Assembly (NCBI GenBank): GCA_018335755.1 | Contig: JAGXRK010000001.1 | Location: 248,001-312,000 of the forward strand | Direction of reading: 5' to 3' | Source: Ignavibacterium sp. | Lineage (GTDB): Bacteria; Bacteroidota; Ignavibacteria; Ignavibacteriales; Ignavibacteriaceae | Length of the DNA: 64,000 bases | Shown here: positions 17,863-26,933 of the stretch, piece after piece | Layout: the number at the start of each line of letters is the position of its first letter | Numbering within the stretch: the first letter of the stretch is position 1 | Made by a program: the position numbers and the translations under genes | Notes under the pieces: generated by a model | The model's database searches: none | What the model was told of the DNA's origin: nothing | What the model saw: the letters and a program-made list of their open reading frames with translations, nothing else

Positions 17863-18810
17863 TTAAATCAATCCGATTGTTTTAAGTAGAAGAATACCAA
17901 TTGCGATAGTAAATACTGAACCGAGTGTTGAAATAAGAATTATATTCCCTGCAAGTTTTGAATTTGCACCCATTGTTTCTGCCATTATAAAGCTGACTAT
18001 AGCGGTTGGGCAAGCGAACAACACAAACATAATTCCGAGTTCTTTTTCTCTGTAACCGAGTACGTAAGCTACGATTGTAAAAATTAGCGGTATTGCAATA
18101 AGTTTTATTGCTGATGATGTAAAAGCAAGCGTTGATGCTTTTTTTATATTCTCAAGATTTAGAGAACCTCCAATTCCTATCAATGCAAGAGGCAGTGCAA
18201 TATCTGATAGAAATATGCCTGTTATTTCTGCAAGTGCAGGAAGTTTAAGATTGAAATAAGAAAATGGTATAGCAAATATTACTGCCAGGATTAATGGATT
18301 AAATAATATTTCAATCATAGTTGATTTCAAATCCATCTTTTTTTCTTTTCGCAGAGGTACGGTCAATGCAATTACAGCAAGAACATTATACAATGGGAGC
18401 AGAAAGGCAAGAATTATGGTTGCTTCCCCAAGTGCTTTTCTACCAAAGAGATTTGAAATAATTGCGAGTCCTATGATTGCAAAATTACCTCTGAACGCCC
18501 CTTGAATAAAAGAACTTCTGTCCTTTCCATCTTTTATAAAAGGTATTGAAACTACCCACACAAGAATGAAAGATATTATAGTTGCTGTATAGATATAAAT
18601 TATCTGATCGATTGCAAGCGCCTGGCTTAAATCAAGTTCAACAATCTTTAAAAAGATGAAGGCGGGGAGAGAAATGCTAAAAACAAATTTTGAAGTAACA
18701 TCAACAAAATTTTCATTAATTATTTTGATTTTTTTTGAAAAGTAACCAATTGCCACTATTATAAAAACGGGAGCGACCGTATTTGCAGTAAAGATTATGT
18801 TATCAATCAT
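17863..18810 (-). CDS. AEC-family transporter (auxin efflux carrier type)
   Basis: 315 residues with about ten membrane helices in two halves, as in the AEC/bile-acid transporter fold. Typical segments are APVFIIVAIGYFSKKIKIINENF at the start, GAFRGNFAIIGLAI in the middle, LPLALIGIGGSLNLENI and FACPTAIVSFIMAETMGANSKLAGNII near the end. Such carriers export or import small carboxylates such as malate in bacteria; the substrate here is not known. It overlaps the upstream methyltransferase by four bases. Confidence 0.88.
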   Translation of the reverse strand: MIDNIIFTANTVAPVFIIVAIGYFSKKIKIINENFVDVTSKFVFSISLPAFIFLKIVELDLSQALAIDQIIYIYTATIISFILVWVVSIPFIKDGKDRSSFIQGAFRGNFAIIGLAIISNLFGRKALGEATIILAFLLPLYNVLAVIALTVPLRKEKKMDLKSTMIEILFNPLILAVIFAIPFSYFNLKLPALAEITGIFLSDIALPLALIGIGGSLNLENIKKASTLAFTSSAIKLIAIPLIFTIVAYVLGYREKELGIMFVLFACPTAIVSFIMAETMGANSKLAGNIILISTLGSVFTIAIGILLLKTIGLI

Positions 18811-19424
18811 TTTATGGCAATTCCTTCATACATATAACCAACAATTTTAGGATCACGTTTCATATAGTAATTTTTCATTTCAATGATATTGAATCCGGAA
18901 TTTTCAATTAGCGATTTAATATCCCTGTTGAGATTACAGCCATCAGCCCAGATATTCTGAATTGGATTTAACCGGTGCTGCCACTTTTGCGTGTTAGGAT
19001 TATCTGCCAGTCCGTGTTCAAGAAAATAATACTTTCCACCAGGTTTTAGTACCCGGTAAATTTCTTTTAGCGCTGCAGTAACTTCTTTAATACTGCACAG
19101 TGTATATGTGCTTACAACTGTGTTTATACTATACTCAGGGAAGGGAAGTGATTCGCCGCCTTGTTTTATTAATTCGATTTGAAATCTGCCGTTGTTGATT
19201 TTCTTTTGTGCTTGCTTTAGCATTCCGTTGTTAGAATCTATACCGATTAGCTTTTTAACATTATCAGGATAAAATTTTAAGTTGATTCCAGTACCGAATC
19301 CAATTTCCAAAATATCTTCCTCTGATATTTTACTCAGGATACTTTTTCTTCCTTCGTTAATCTTTTTAGAATCCATCGACGAATCATAAAAGAAGGGAAT
19401 TATTACATTTGAGTAAAATCCCAT
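18807..19424 (-). CDS. Class I SAM-dependent methyltransferase
   Basis: 205 residues. The Methyltransf_11 pattern is clear: EEDILEIGFGTGINLKFYP (SAM-binding motif I), then IGIDSNNGMLKQAQ and a later LKPGGKYYFLEHG. The opening resembles UbiE/PhcB-like phospholipid methyltransferase relatives (FYSNVIIPFFYD), but the substrate cannot be assigned. It starts at the last base of the thioesterase gene and overlaps the AEC transporter gene, so the three form an operon. Confidence 0.85.
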   Translation of the reverse strand: MGFYSNVIIPFFYDSSMDSKKINEGRKSILSKISEEDILEIGFGTGINLKFYPDNVKKLIGIDSNNGMLKQAQKKINNGRFQIELIKQGGESLPFPEYSINTVVSTYTLCSIKEVTAALKEIYRVLKPGGKYYFLEHGLADNPNTQKWQHRLNPIQNIWADGCNLNRDIKSLIENSGFNIIEMKNYYMKRDPKIVGYMYEGIAIK

Positions 19425-19855
19425 CAGTATAATTCCTCAATCTTCTTTTTGAATTCTGCCGGAACGGGTGCAGTTTTTCTTTTTTCATAATTGAAGAATA
19501 CAATCCCCGTCTTGGCAACCGCAATTTTTTTATTGGAATTTTTATTTGTCACTCTATAAACAAAATCACATCCGATACCTGCAAAATCATTAACCGCAAT
19601 TTCAATTAACATTACATCACCATAAAATCCTTCTGATTTATATTGAATTGCTGAATCGATCATAATTATTCCAACTCCTTCAACATTGGACTCAGAGTAT
19701 CCAAGTTGATTTAGAAATCTGACTCTTGCTTCCTGAATAATAGAAAGAAGCGAATCGTTTCCGAGATGTCCACCATAGTTAATATCAGTTATCCTTATTG
19801 GGATTTCAGTTCTGAAAATTAACTTTTCGGGGAGTTTAATTTTTATTCTTTGCAT
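19424..19855 (-). CDS. Acyl-CoA thioesterase, 4HBT/hotdog fold
   Basis: 143 residues. The hotdog family pattern runs through it: RITDINYGGHLGNDSLLSIIQEARVRFL holds the conserved region around the active site (aspartate and glycine-histidine near residue 24-32), followed by LMIEIAVNDFAGIGCDFVYRV and IAVAKTGIVFFNYEKRK. It hydrolyses acyl-CoA thioesters of unknown chain length. First gene of a three-gene minus-strand operon with the methyltransferase and the AEC transporter; a 16-bp palindrome lies about 90 bp upstream. Confidence 0.85.
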   Translation of the reverse strand: MQRIKIKLPEKLIFRTEIPIRITDINYGGHLGNDSLLSIIQEARVRFLNQLGYSESNVEGVGIIMIDSAIQYKSEGFYGDVMLIEIAVNDFAGIGCDFVYRVTNKNSNKKIAVAKTGIVFFNYEKRKTAPVPAEFKKKIEELY

Positions 19856-19942
19856 ATCAGGTTAATAATTCTTTTAATGGTAAAATTATAGTGAGAGATT
19901 GTTTAGAACAATATGAAATTATCTTTTTAAAGATTATTGTTA

Positions 19943-19958
19943 TAGGAATAAATTCCTA
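19943..19958. promoter_or_regulatory. Perfect 16-bp palindrome upstream of the thioesterase operon
   Basis: TAGGAAT-AA-ATTCCTA at 19943-19958, in the 172-bp gap before the thioesterase gene and after the end of the ABC exporter operon. It could be an operator for the thioesterase operon or part of an exporter terminator. No U-run follows on either strand, which favours a binding site. Confidence 0.4.
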
Positions 19959-20027
19959 ATCATTTTCTATTCAACAATAGGATAAAAGAATATTTAAATT
20001 AACTATGATAAAATCTCCTTGGATTAT

Positions 20028-21146
20028 TTAAACAGTCTTCTTATACTTCCATATTGCTAATCCATTAAACGCAATTGCAAAACCAGTTACTATTAAAAAG
20101 TGAAAACGCAAATCCATAAAGTCACTTCCTTTTAATACTATCATTCGCATTGCTTCGATCAAATAACGCACAGGATTAATGTAAGTTAAATATTGAGCCC
20201 ATTCCGGCATGTTTTCAATTGGAGAAAATAATCCGCCAAGTAAAATAAAGATCAGCATAAAAAAGTATGCGATAAACATTGCTTGCTGCTGCGTATCTGC
20301 ATATACTGAAGTTAGCAATCCGAATCCCAGCAATGCAATCAAATATATTCCTGCAAAAAGAAACCCAACCAAAAAACTTCCTACAGGATAAATTCCGTAA
20401 ATGATAAAGCTGAAAATGAATCCGATAGTCAACACAACTAAACCTAAAACCCAGAATGGAATTAGCTTGCTTAAAATAAATTGATATTTTTTTATTGGTG
20501 AAACATTAAGCTGCTCTATTGTGCCGACCTCTTTTTCTTTTACAATGTTCAATGATGACATTAGAAATCCCACCAAAGTAACAAGCAAAGCTAAGATGCC
20601 CGGAACGATGAAATATTTATAATTCATTTGTGGATTAAACCAATTAGAACTTGTAATATTTATAACAGGAATTGCATTTAATCGTGGCTGCTGAATCCAT
20701 TGGGTGCGGATATCGTTATTAAAATCTTTAACAATTGAATTTGCATAAGCAACAGCAAGTCCAGCAGTTTGTCCGCTTATTGCGTTGGCGGCTAATAAAA
20801 CTTTTGTTTCACTCTCTCTTATTAGATCGCGTTCAAATCCTTCCGGAATTTCAACAATCAAATCCGCTTTATCCTTTTCAACCTGGTCTAATGCATCTGC
20901 GTATGTTCCGGAATAATCTACAAGTTGAAAATATCCTGAAGCAGTAAATTTGTTAATTAGATTTCTTGAATATTCAGAATGATCATGATCAACAACACTT
21001 AAAGTAATATTTTTAATTTCATAGGTTGCTGCGTAAGGAAGGAGAATAAGCTGTATTACCGGCAAAGCAAAAATCATTCTTAATATAAGTTTATCCCGAA
21101 AGATCTGCAGAAATTCTTTTCTAAGTAAAAATATTAGTGTTCTCAT
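20028..21146 (-). CDS. ABC-2 exporter permease, YbhR-like
   Basis: 372 residues. One N-terminal membrane helix, a large extracytoplasmic domain (about 45-175) and five or six C-terminal helices, as in ABC-2 type drug and polymer exporters. The signature VKEKEVGTIEQLNVSPIKKYQFILSKLIP is seen, and the membrane part has FFMLIFILLGGLFSPIENMP. It pairs with the permease at 21146 (one-base overlap) and with two ABC ATPases upstream. Together they match the E. coli YbhFSR system. Confidence 0.9.
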   Translation of the reverse strand: MRTLIFLLRKEFLQIFRDKLILRMIFALPVIQLILLPYAATYEIKNITLSVVDHDHSEYSRNLINKFTASGYFQLVDYSGTYADALDQVEKDKADLIVEIPEGFERDLIRESETKVLLAANAISGQTAGLAVAYANSIVKDFNNDIRTQWIQQPRLNAIPVINITSSNWFNPQMNYKYFIVPGILALLVTLVGFLMSSLNIVKEKEVGTIEQLNVSPIKKYQFILSKLIPFWVLGLVVLTIGFIFSFIIYGIYPVGSFLVGFLFAGIYLIALLGFGLLTSVYADTQQQAMFIAYFFMLIFILLGGLFSPIENMPEWAQYLTYINPVRYLIEAMRMIVLKGSDFMDLRFHFLIVTGFAIAFNGLAIWKYKKTV

Positions 21147-22249
21147 TATAATCTGATCTTAAATCTTTTTATACTAATTAATAAAAATGTTCCTGTCATT
21201 GCCAAAAGAATTATTAATTCTTTCCAGATTTGCTCGATACCAATTCCTTTTATCATCACACTTTTTACAATGATGATATACCATTTTGCCGGAACAAGAT
21301 TAGACAGCACTTGCAGAATTGCAGGCATGTTTGCAATCGGAAATGCATAGCCGCTTAACATCACAACCGGAAGCATTAAACCAAGCAATGAAATTAACAT
21401 TGCTGCTTGCTGTGTTTCTGTGATAGTGGAAATTAGTATTCCGAGCGATAGTGCACAAAATATATAAACAATTGTAGAAACAATCAGCAAAAACAAACTT
21501 CCCTCAATAGGAAGCCCGAGTACAAAAACACTTAGTATTAAAATCGTTGCAACATTAATTAATGATATAATGAAGTATGGAATCACTTTACTTATAACCA
21601 CAAGCCACGGTTTCATTGGTGAGACTAAAAGTATTTCCATCGTGCCCAATTCTTTTTCCCTTACGATTGCAATAGATGTCATCATTGCAGAGATGAGTAA
21701 AAGAATCATTCCCATTACACCGGGCACAGAAGTGTAAGCACCTTTTAATTGTGGATTGTACAGCATCCGCATTTCTGTTTTGATAGTGTACGGTAATTTA
21801 TTTTGTTTATTCATTTCATTTTGATAATCCATCACAATCGAACTAATATAATTTGTAAGTGTAGTAGCCTGGTTTGGATCGGTTGCATCGGCGATGATTT
21901 GAAGCTGTGCCTTGTTCGAGTGCGATAAATCATTCTGAAAGTTTGGTTGAAAAACGATTGCTAACTTTATTCTGCCGGATTTAAAAGATTTTTCAATTTG
22001 TTCGTTAGTTGAAATTGTTCTGTCGATATCAAAATACTGTGAACTTTCTATTTTGGTGATGATGTTTTGTGTCACTTCATCTTTTGAATTGTCAAGTATT
22101 GCAATATTTGCATTGCGAACTTCAGTAGTAATAGCAAAACCAAAAATCAGAAGCTGAACAATCGGTAAACCAATCAATACCAGCATAGAGCGTGTATCGC
22201 GAAGTATGTGATGAAATTCTTTTTTTATGAATGTAATTAATTGTTTCAT
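21146..22249 (-). CDS. ABC-2 exporter permease, YbhS-like
   Basis: 367 residues with the same layout as its neighbour: N-terminal helix (GLPIVQLLIFGFAITTEVRNANI), a periplasmic domain, then helices with VREKELGTMEILLVSPMKPWLVVISK and AMLISLLGLMLPVVMLSGYAFPIANMP. The two permeases presumably form a heterodimer. The gene is separated from the ATPase genes by a 161-bp gap that contains a paired-hairpin repeat, which could change the expression of permeases relative to ATPases. Confidence 0.9.
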   Translation of the reverse strand: MKQLITFIKKEFHHILRDTRSMLVLIGLPIVQLLIFGFAITTEVRNANIAILDNSKDEVTQNIITKIESSQYFDIDRTISTNEQIEKSFKSGRIKLAIVFQPNFQNDLSHSNKAQLQIIADATDPNQATTLTNYISSIVMDYQNEMNKQNKLPYTIKTEMRMLYNPQLKGAYTSVPGVMGMILLLISAMMTSIAIVREKELGTMEILLVSPMKPWLVVISKVIPYFIISLINVATILILSVFVLGLPIEGSLFLLIVSTIVYIFCALSLGILISTITETQQAAMLISLLGLMLPVVMLSGYAFPIANMPAILQVLSNLVPAKWYIIIVKSVMIKGIGIEQIWKELIILLAMTGTFLLISIKRFKIRL

Positions 22250-22296
22250 GTTACTATTACGTCATTTCAGAGCTTGTTTATAAACTTAGATTTATG

Positions 22297-22366
22297 TGTC
22301 ATTCCCGTGAAAACGGGAATCCAAAACCCGCGTGAAAAATGGATTCCCACTTTCGTGGGAATGACA
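22297..22366. repeat. Paired-hairpin palindromic repeat (two 8-bp stems, GAAA loops)
   Basis: Stem 1 is ATTCCCGT-GAAA-ACGGGAAT (22301-22320) and stem 2 is ATTCCCAC-TTTC-GTGGGAAT (22343-22362). Both are perfect; the second has a GAAA loop on the other strand. The ends form an outer inverted repeat (TGTCATTCCC and GGGAATGACA), so the whole 70-bp unit is symmetrical. It lies between ABC ATPase and permease genes of one operon. Related units are at 51024, 46026 and, as a half, at 3430. Confidence 0.85.
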
Positions 22367-22410
22367 ATTCTTCATTTCCCTTTTAAGAAAATTTATTACA
22401 AGTAATATAT

Positions 22411-23154
22411 TTACTTTCCGCGTTTTGCATCGCGTGCAAGCATAATAAATACTTCATCCATCGAATTAGCATTAAATTGTTTCTTTAATCCTGCTGGTGA
22501 ATCAAGTGCTTTGATGACTCCATCCACCATAATGGAAACACGATCGCAATATTCTGCTTCATCCATATAATGCGTAGTTACGAAAACAGTTATTCCGTTG
22601 TGTGAAGCTTCGTAAATCATATCCCAGAATTGTCTTCTGGTAATCGGATCAACTCCGCCGGTTGGTTCATCAAGAAAAACAATTTTTGGAGTGTGAAAAA
22701 TTGCGATGCTGAACGCAAGTTTTTGTTTCCAGCCTAATGGGAGCGAACCAACTAATTTATTGGCTTCATTTTGCAGATTTAATTTATCAATCAATTCACT
22801 TCGCCTTTTTTCAATTTCATCATCCGACAAACCATATATCCCGCCAAACAATTGAATATTTTCATTGATGGTCAAATCTTCGTACAAAGAAAACTTCTGA
22901 CTCATGTAACCAATACTTTTTTTAATCTTCTCGGTTTCTTTGTAAACATCAAAACCTGCTATTGTTGCATTGCCGCTGCTTGGTTTTGAAATACCGATTA
23001 ACATTTTCATTGCAGTTGTTTTGCCAGCACCATTTGCACCTAGAAAACCAAAGATTTCTCCTTTAAAAACTTTAAAAGTAATTTCATTTGCAGCAATAAA
23101 ATCACCAAACTTTTTAGTGAGCTTATCAGTTTTTATAACTATTTCGTTATTCAT
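22411..23154 (-). CDS. ABC exporter ATP-binding protein, YbhF C-half-like
   Basis: 247 residues. Walker A is GFLGANGAGKTTAMK (near 33-47), Walker B is PKIVFLDEP, and the histidine switch is in VFVTTHYMDEAEYCD. The ABC signature is not LSGGQ but SLPLGWKQKLAFS, the variant of the second nucleotide-binding domain of YbhF. The gene starts one base before the end of its partner ATPase. The two separate ATPases therefore replace the single fused YbhF. It couples ATP hydrolysis to the two ABC-2 permeases. Confidence 0.92.
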   Translation of the reverse strand: MNNEIVIKTDKLTKKFGDFIAANEITFKVFKGEIFGFLGANGAGKTTAMKMLIGISKPSSGNATIAGFDVYKETEKIKKSIGYMSQKFSLYEDLTINENIQLFGGIYGLSDDEIEKRRSELIDKLNLQNEANKLVGSLPLGWKQKLAFSIAIFHTPKIVFLDEPTGGVDPITRRQFWDMIYEASHNGITVFVTTHYMDEAEYCDRVSIMVDGVIKALDSPAGLKKQFNANSMDEVFIMLARDAKRGK

Positions 23155-24129
23155 CTAAATTTCCCAAGGCCTTTCCCTGAGGGAAGTGCCTGCCTGCCGG
23201 TAGGCAGGTTGGGATGGGCTTTTCATCAACTGCATAAAACGATCTTCGATTCCGGCTTTAACTTGTGCAATCTCAAGTTCATCGTGATTTTTCAAATATG
23301 ATTTCAATTTATCGAGATCAGGGTGTTCTTCATTTAATACAAGATGATGATACTGACCAAATGCAAAACAGGATTCAGTTTTGGAGTAAGATCGTATATC
23401 ACTTAACAGATTAAACATGCTTTTTGATTTAACAGCATATAGAATTTTATCAAATCTGTTAACAATGTTTTGTGGAGTATCAATTTCTAAAATTTTGCCA
23501 CTTTGCATAAGTGCAATTCTGTCACACAAATTTGCTTCATCCATATATGGTGTTGATACAAGAATACTAATGCCTTGTGCTTTCAGTCGCTTTAACATTT
23601 CCCAGAATTCTTTTCTAGAAACGGGATCAACTCCTGTTGTTGGTTCATCAAGAAAAAGAATTTTTGGTTTATGGATTAGCGCACAGCTTAATGCAAGTTT
23701 CTGTTTCATTCCACCGCTAAGTTTACCGGCGCGTCTTGTTTTGAATGGTTCAAGCTGTTTATAAATATCTTCAACTAAATCATAATTCTCTTGAATAGTT
23801 GTATTAAAAATGGTCGCAAAGAAATTAAGATTCTCTTCAACAGTTAAATCCTGATAAAGAGAAAATCGTCCTGGCATATAACCAATAATATTTCTGATTG
23901 CCGTAAAATCTTTCACAACATCAAGTCCAAGCACTGTCGCATTGCCTTTATCAGCAAGCAGCACTGTAGTAAGAATTCTAAAGATGGAAGTTTTACCCGC
24001 ACCATCAGGTCCTATCAGTCCGAAAAGTTCTCCTTCATCAACAGAAAATGAAATATCATCAACGGCTGTGATAACATTTTTTTTTGTCGTGTACGTTTTG
24101 GTGATGCTATTTAATTCGATGGCATTCAT
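23155..24129 (-). CDS. ABC exporter ATP-binding protein, YbhF N-half-like, with repeat-encoded tail
   Basis: 324 residues. Walker A is GLIGPDGAGKTSIFR, the signature LSGGMKQKLALSCAL is canonical, Walker B is PKILFLDEPTTGVDP. The region after residue 225 is a regulatory extension as in YbhF. The last 20 or so residues (from KSPSQPAYRQAG onward) are not family sequence: they are the translation of a palindromic repeat at 23161-23220 that was inserted at the 3' end and supplies the stop codon. The partner ATPase begins immediately after. The tail probably does not affect catalysis. Confidence 0.92.
   Translation of the reverse strand: MNAIELNSITKTYTTKKNVITAVDDISFSVDEGELFGLIGPDGAGKTSIFRILTTVLLADKGNATVLGLDVVKDFTAIRNIIGYMPGRFSLYQDLTVEENLNFFATIFNTTIQENYDLVEDIYKQLEPFKTRRAGKLSGGMKQKLALSCALIHKPKILFLDEPTTGVDPVSRKEFWEMLKRLKAQGISILVSTPYMDEANLCDRIALMQSGKILEIDTPQNIVNRFDKILYAVKSKSMFNLLSDIRSYSKTESCFAFGQYHHLVLNEEHPDLDKLKSYLKNHDELEIAQVKAGIEDRFMQLMKSPSQPAYRQAGTSLRERPWEI
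23161..23220. repeat. Palindromic repeat inside the 3' end of an ABC ATPase gene
   Basis: Two hairpins: TTTCCC-TGA-GGGAA (23172-23185) and TGCCTGCC/GGTAGGCA (23191-23206). Flanking CCCAAGGCC and GGGATGGGCT give a rough outer symmetry. Read on the minus strand it encodes the PAYRQAG peptide, a known mark of this repeat type when it lies in genes. It forms the 3' end of the reading frame. Confidence 0.75.
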
Positions 24130-24135
24130 AAAAAA

Positions 24136-25041
24136 TTAGAAATTTACTTCTCCGTACATACCGATCTTTAGATAACCGTCGTTAATTACTTTTACTTTGA
24201 TTGCATAAACAAGATTTGCACGTTCATCTTTTGTCTGAATTGTCTTTGGAGTAAACTCAGCTTTTGAAGAGACCCAATAAATTTCTCCGCTCATTTCTTT
24301 TTGGTCATCTTCACCTTTATCAATATACACTTTTACTTTTTGTCCAAGCTTAATTTGTCCCAACTGATCGCCATCAACGTAAGCACGTAAAGTCATTCCA
24401 GAAAGATCAGCAATTTTGTAAAGAGCTTTTCCATTAGAAGTAATCTCATCCAGTTTTGCGTATCTTGTTAGAACAGTTCCATCAATAGGATTTGTTATGT
24501 AACTCTTTTTGATCTGATCTTCAATCTGTTCAACTTGAGCTATGAGCGGAAGAGTTTCACTTTGCAAGCCTTGCTTTGTAATTGTTAAACTGGATTTTGC
24601 TGCAGTGTACTGCTTATTTAAAACTTCTAACTGTGAATTTACATCATCAAGCTGTTTTGTGGTTGCAGCATCCAACTTAACAAGATTTTCAATTCGCTTT
24701 TTTTCAACCTCAGCAGTTTTAATTTGTTCTTGTAGTGCAGCCAGTTGAGCGCTAATATCAGGCTGCTTGCTTAACACAGCAGTTATTGATGATAGTAATT
24801 GCTTCCTCTTAAGAAGTAATTGAGTTGTATCAACAATACCAACAATCTGATTTTGTTTAAGCTGCATTCCTTCTTCAACCTGAAACATTACAATTTTTCC
24901 CATTGCTTCGGAAGAAACAATAATTTCTTCGGCTTCAAATGTTCCGGTTGCATCAAAATCCCCGTTGCCGTTGGAGCAGCCAATCAAAAAAGCTGCGGCT
25001 AAAATAAATGCAATGTTTAATAATCTGTTTTTCATTTTCAT
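24136..25041 (-). CDS. HlyD-family periplasmic adaptor, YbhG-like lipoprotein
   Basis: 301 residues. A lipoprotein signal peptide ends at the lipobox FLIGC (cysteine near residue 22), so the adaptor is probably lipid-anchored. A biotinyl-lipoyl half (ASSEAMGKIVMFQVEEGMQLKQNQIVGIVD), a long alpha-helical hairpin (about 75-160, ATTKQLDDVNSQLEVLNKQ) and the second lipoyl half (ITNPIDGTVLTRYAKLDEITSNGKALYKI) follow, then a beta-barrel domain. It links the inner-membrane ABC complex to TolC. Two in-frame ATGs (25041 and 25035) are possible starts. Confidence 0.92.
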   Translation of the reverse strand: MKMKNRLLNIAFILAAAFLIGCSNGNGDFDATGTFEAEEIIVSSEAMGKIVMFQVEEGMQLKQNQIVGIVDTTQLLLKRKQLLSSITAVLSKQPDISAQLAALQEQIKTAEVEKKRIENLVKLDAATTKQLDDVNSQLEVLNKQYTAAKSSLTITKQGLQSETLPLIAQVEQIEDQIKKSYITNPIDGTVLTRYAKLDEITSNGKALYKIADLSGMTLRAYVDGDQLGQIKLGQKVKVYIDKGEDDQKEMSGEIYWVSSKAEFTPKTIQTKDERANLVYAIKVKVINDGYLKIGMYGEVNF

Positions 25042-25055
25042 CTCTATAGTAAATA

Positions 25056-26318
25056 TTAATTTCCTGTTGTGATTTTGTAATTGTACTGTGCAAGCAATAA
25101 TTGAATTTTGTGAATCTCTAAATTTTGTTTTGCAGTATCTTCTGCATTTAAATCGCGAAGGTAATCACTTGAGGTAATCACTCCATTTTCAAGTTTTGCT
25201 TTTGCTGCTTCCTTTACTGAAGTTCTTAAATCAATTATTCCTTTATCTACCACAATCAATTTTTTTAATTTATCAATTTCTTGCAACTGCTGATTTGTAG
25301 TGATCTTAGTGTTAAGCAAAAATGTTTCCGTTTGAGCATCGATACTTTGCAAATTCAGCTGATTTATTTCACTTTCATTTCCATAACTGTACAAATTTGA
25401 TAGTGACCACGAAAATCGAATACCTGTTATATAATACCAATCAAAATCATTAACGAACATATTTAAAGCTGGTCTTCCATATCCACCTTGAAAAAACAAG
25501 TTAGCCTTTGGAACAATTTTGGAAACAGTAATTCCATCCTGATTTTCAATAAGATTTTTCTGAGCTGAGTAAAGCTTCAATTCAGGTCTAATTATTTCTT
25601 CAGCTGATAAATAATTAATTGGTGATGGAGTAGAAAAAATTGTTGACTCATTTAAACTTTCATTAATTAATAAACCGAGCATATTTATATAAGATAAGCG
25701 GGAAGAGTTAAGTTCAATTTGGCGCTGCTCTGTTTTTAATAACTCTGCTCTTAAAACGTCAACATCGGATTTAGTTGCAGTACCATTTGCATAAGCAGCA
25801 TCAAGTTTTGAAATGCTGGCATTCAAATCATATATTACAAGTTCAATTTGATTAAATTGAGCTTCAATGAGAAGGATGCCTAAATAAATTTGATTAACTC
25901 TTTCTTTAATCTTTAATAGTTCAATTTCAATTTTTTGGTCATCAATTTCATTTACAGATTCCTGAATGCCGGATTGTGAACTCATTATTCCGCCATCATA
26001 AATTGTCTGAGTAACATCAACTGCAACCTTATATTGATCTTTTGAGAGTCTTTGAATTACAATTCCGGGCAAAGGCATTGGAACCTCTGTTACATCGGAT
26101 TGATATGAAGCTTGTGCAAGAAGTGTTATCTGAGGAAAGTATCCGTTCCAAATATTGCTAACGCTGTATTCTTTTGTTTTTGCAATGTAATCTTTCTGTT
26201 TAATAAGCGGATAATATATTCTCGCTTTTTCATAACACTCTTCAAGAGTAAGCTGCGTTTGTGGAATAATAAAATCCTGACTTATTAATAACAGGGATAT
26301 AAATAATAATCTTTTCAT
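25056..26318 (-). CDS. TolC-family outer membrane efflux protein
   Basis: 420 residues from the ATG at 26318; a GTG six bases earlier overlaps the tetR stop. A signal peptide ends near FIIPQTQ. Two outer-membrane-factor repeats are seen, each with long heptad-rich helices; the segment AAYANGTATKSDVDVLRAELLKTEQRQIEL in the first and AAKAKLENGVITSSDYLRDLNAEDTAKQNL in the second are the paired OEP repeats. It forms the outer membrane duct for the ABC exporter. It immediately follows tetR and precedes the adaptor gene by 15 bp. Confidence 0.92.
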   Translation of the reverse strand: MKRLLFISLLLISQDFIIPQTQLTLEECYEKARIYYPLIKQKDYIAKTKEYSVSNIWNGYFPQITLLAQASYQSDVTEVPMPLPGIVIQRLSKDQYKVAVDVTQTIYDGGIMSSQSGIQESVNEIDDQKIEIELLKIKERVNQIYLGILLIEAQFNQIELVIYDLNASISKLDAAYANGTATKSDVDVLRAELLKTEQRQIELNSSRLSYINMLGLLINESLNESTIFSTPSPINYLSAEEIIRPELKLYSAQKNLIENQDGITVSKIVPKANLFFQGGYGRPALNMFVNDFDWYYITGIRFSWSLSNLYSYGNESEINQLNLQSIDAQTETFLLNTKITTNQQLQEIDKLKKLIVVDKGIIDLRTSVKEAAKAKLENGVITSSDYLRDLNAEDTAKQNLEIHKIQLLLAQYNYKITTGN

Positions 26319-26320
26319 AA

Positions 26321-26923
26321 TCACATCTTATTAATTGTTTGATTAAAAATTTTCTTTCCTTTTTCAGTTACAATACCGCCGATAATTATTTTAAAGGCAT
26401 AACGTGCAGCTTCAACGATTGAGAAATTGTTATTGAGAATAAAATCTGGATTAACAATATTTCTTACTGCAGCAACAAGAACATTCATCACAAGGTTTGT
26501 CGGATAGTCGATGAACAATCCTTCCTTCTTCCCCTGATCAATAACTTTAGTGATGTTACCGAACATCATCTCTGTTCTAAATCGATCAATCTCAATCCAT
26601 AAACCCGGATAATGTCTTTTAATCTCTTCCATTCTTTTTGTGGATATTTTTTCAGAAGCCTTGGCTAGTATGTTAATGAGATCAGCTAATTTTTCGATTG
26701 CATTTTTATCGGTGCTTAATGCAGGCAAAATTTGGCTTTTCATTTTGTTCATAAAAAATTTGGCAATTGCCATCACCAACTCATCCTTTGATGGGAAAAA
26801 CTTGTAGATGGTTTTTTTGCTCATTTTCAGTTCTGATGCAATTTCATCCATGGTGGTTTTATAAAAACCATCTCTAAAGAATTTTTCTTCAGTGTGTTCG
26901 ATTATTTTATTTTGATCTTCCAT
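26321..26923 (-). CDS. TetR/AcrR-family repressor of the exporter operon (CecR-like position)
   Basis: 200 residues. The N-terminal helix-turn-helix is typical: FFRDGFYKTTMDEIASELKMSKKTIYKFFPSKDELV (about 16-50). The C-terminal ligand domain is variable. It is the first gene of a seven-gene operon (tetR, tolC, hlyD, two ATPases, two permeases), the same set of functions as E. coli cecR-ybhGFSR. Four half-sites of TGGAAAC(T/C)A type lie within 81 bp upstream of its start, so it most likely represses its own operon. Confidence 0.92.
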   Translation of the reverse strand: MEDQNKIIEHTEEKFFRDGFYKTTMDEIASELKMSKKTIYKFFPSKDELVMAIAKFFMNKMKSQILPALSTDKNAIEKLADLINILAKASEKISTKRMEEIKRHYPGLWIEIDRFRTEMMFGNITKVIDQGKKEGLFIDYPTNLVMNVLVAAVRNIVNPDFILNNNFSIVEAARYAFKIIIGGIVTEKGKKIFNQTINKM

Positions 26924-26933
26924 GCTTTACTCC

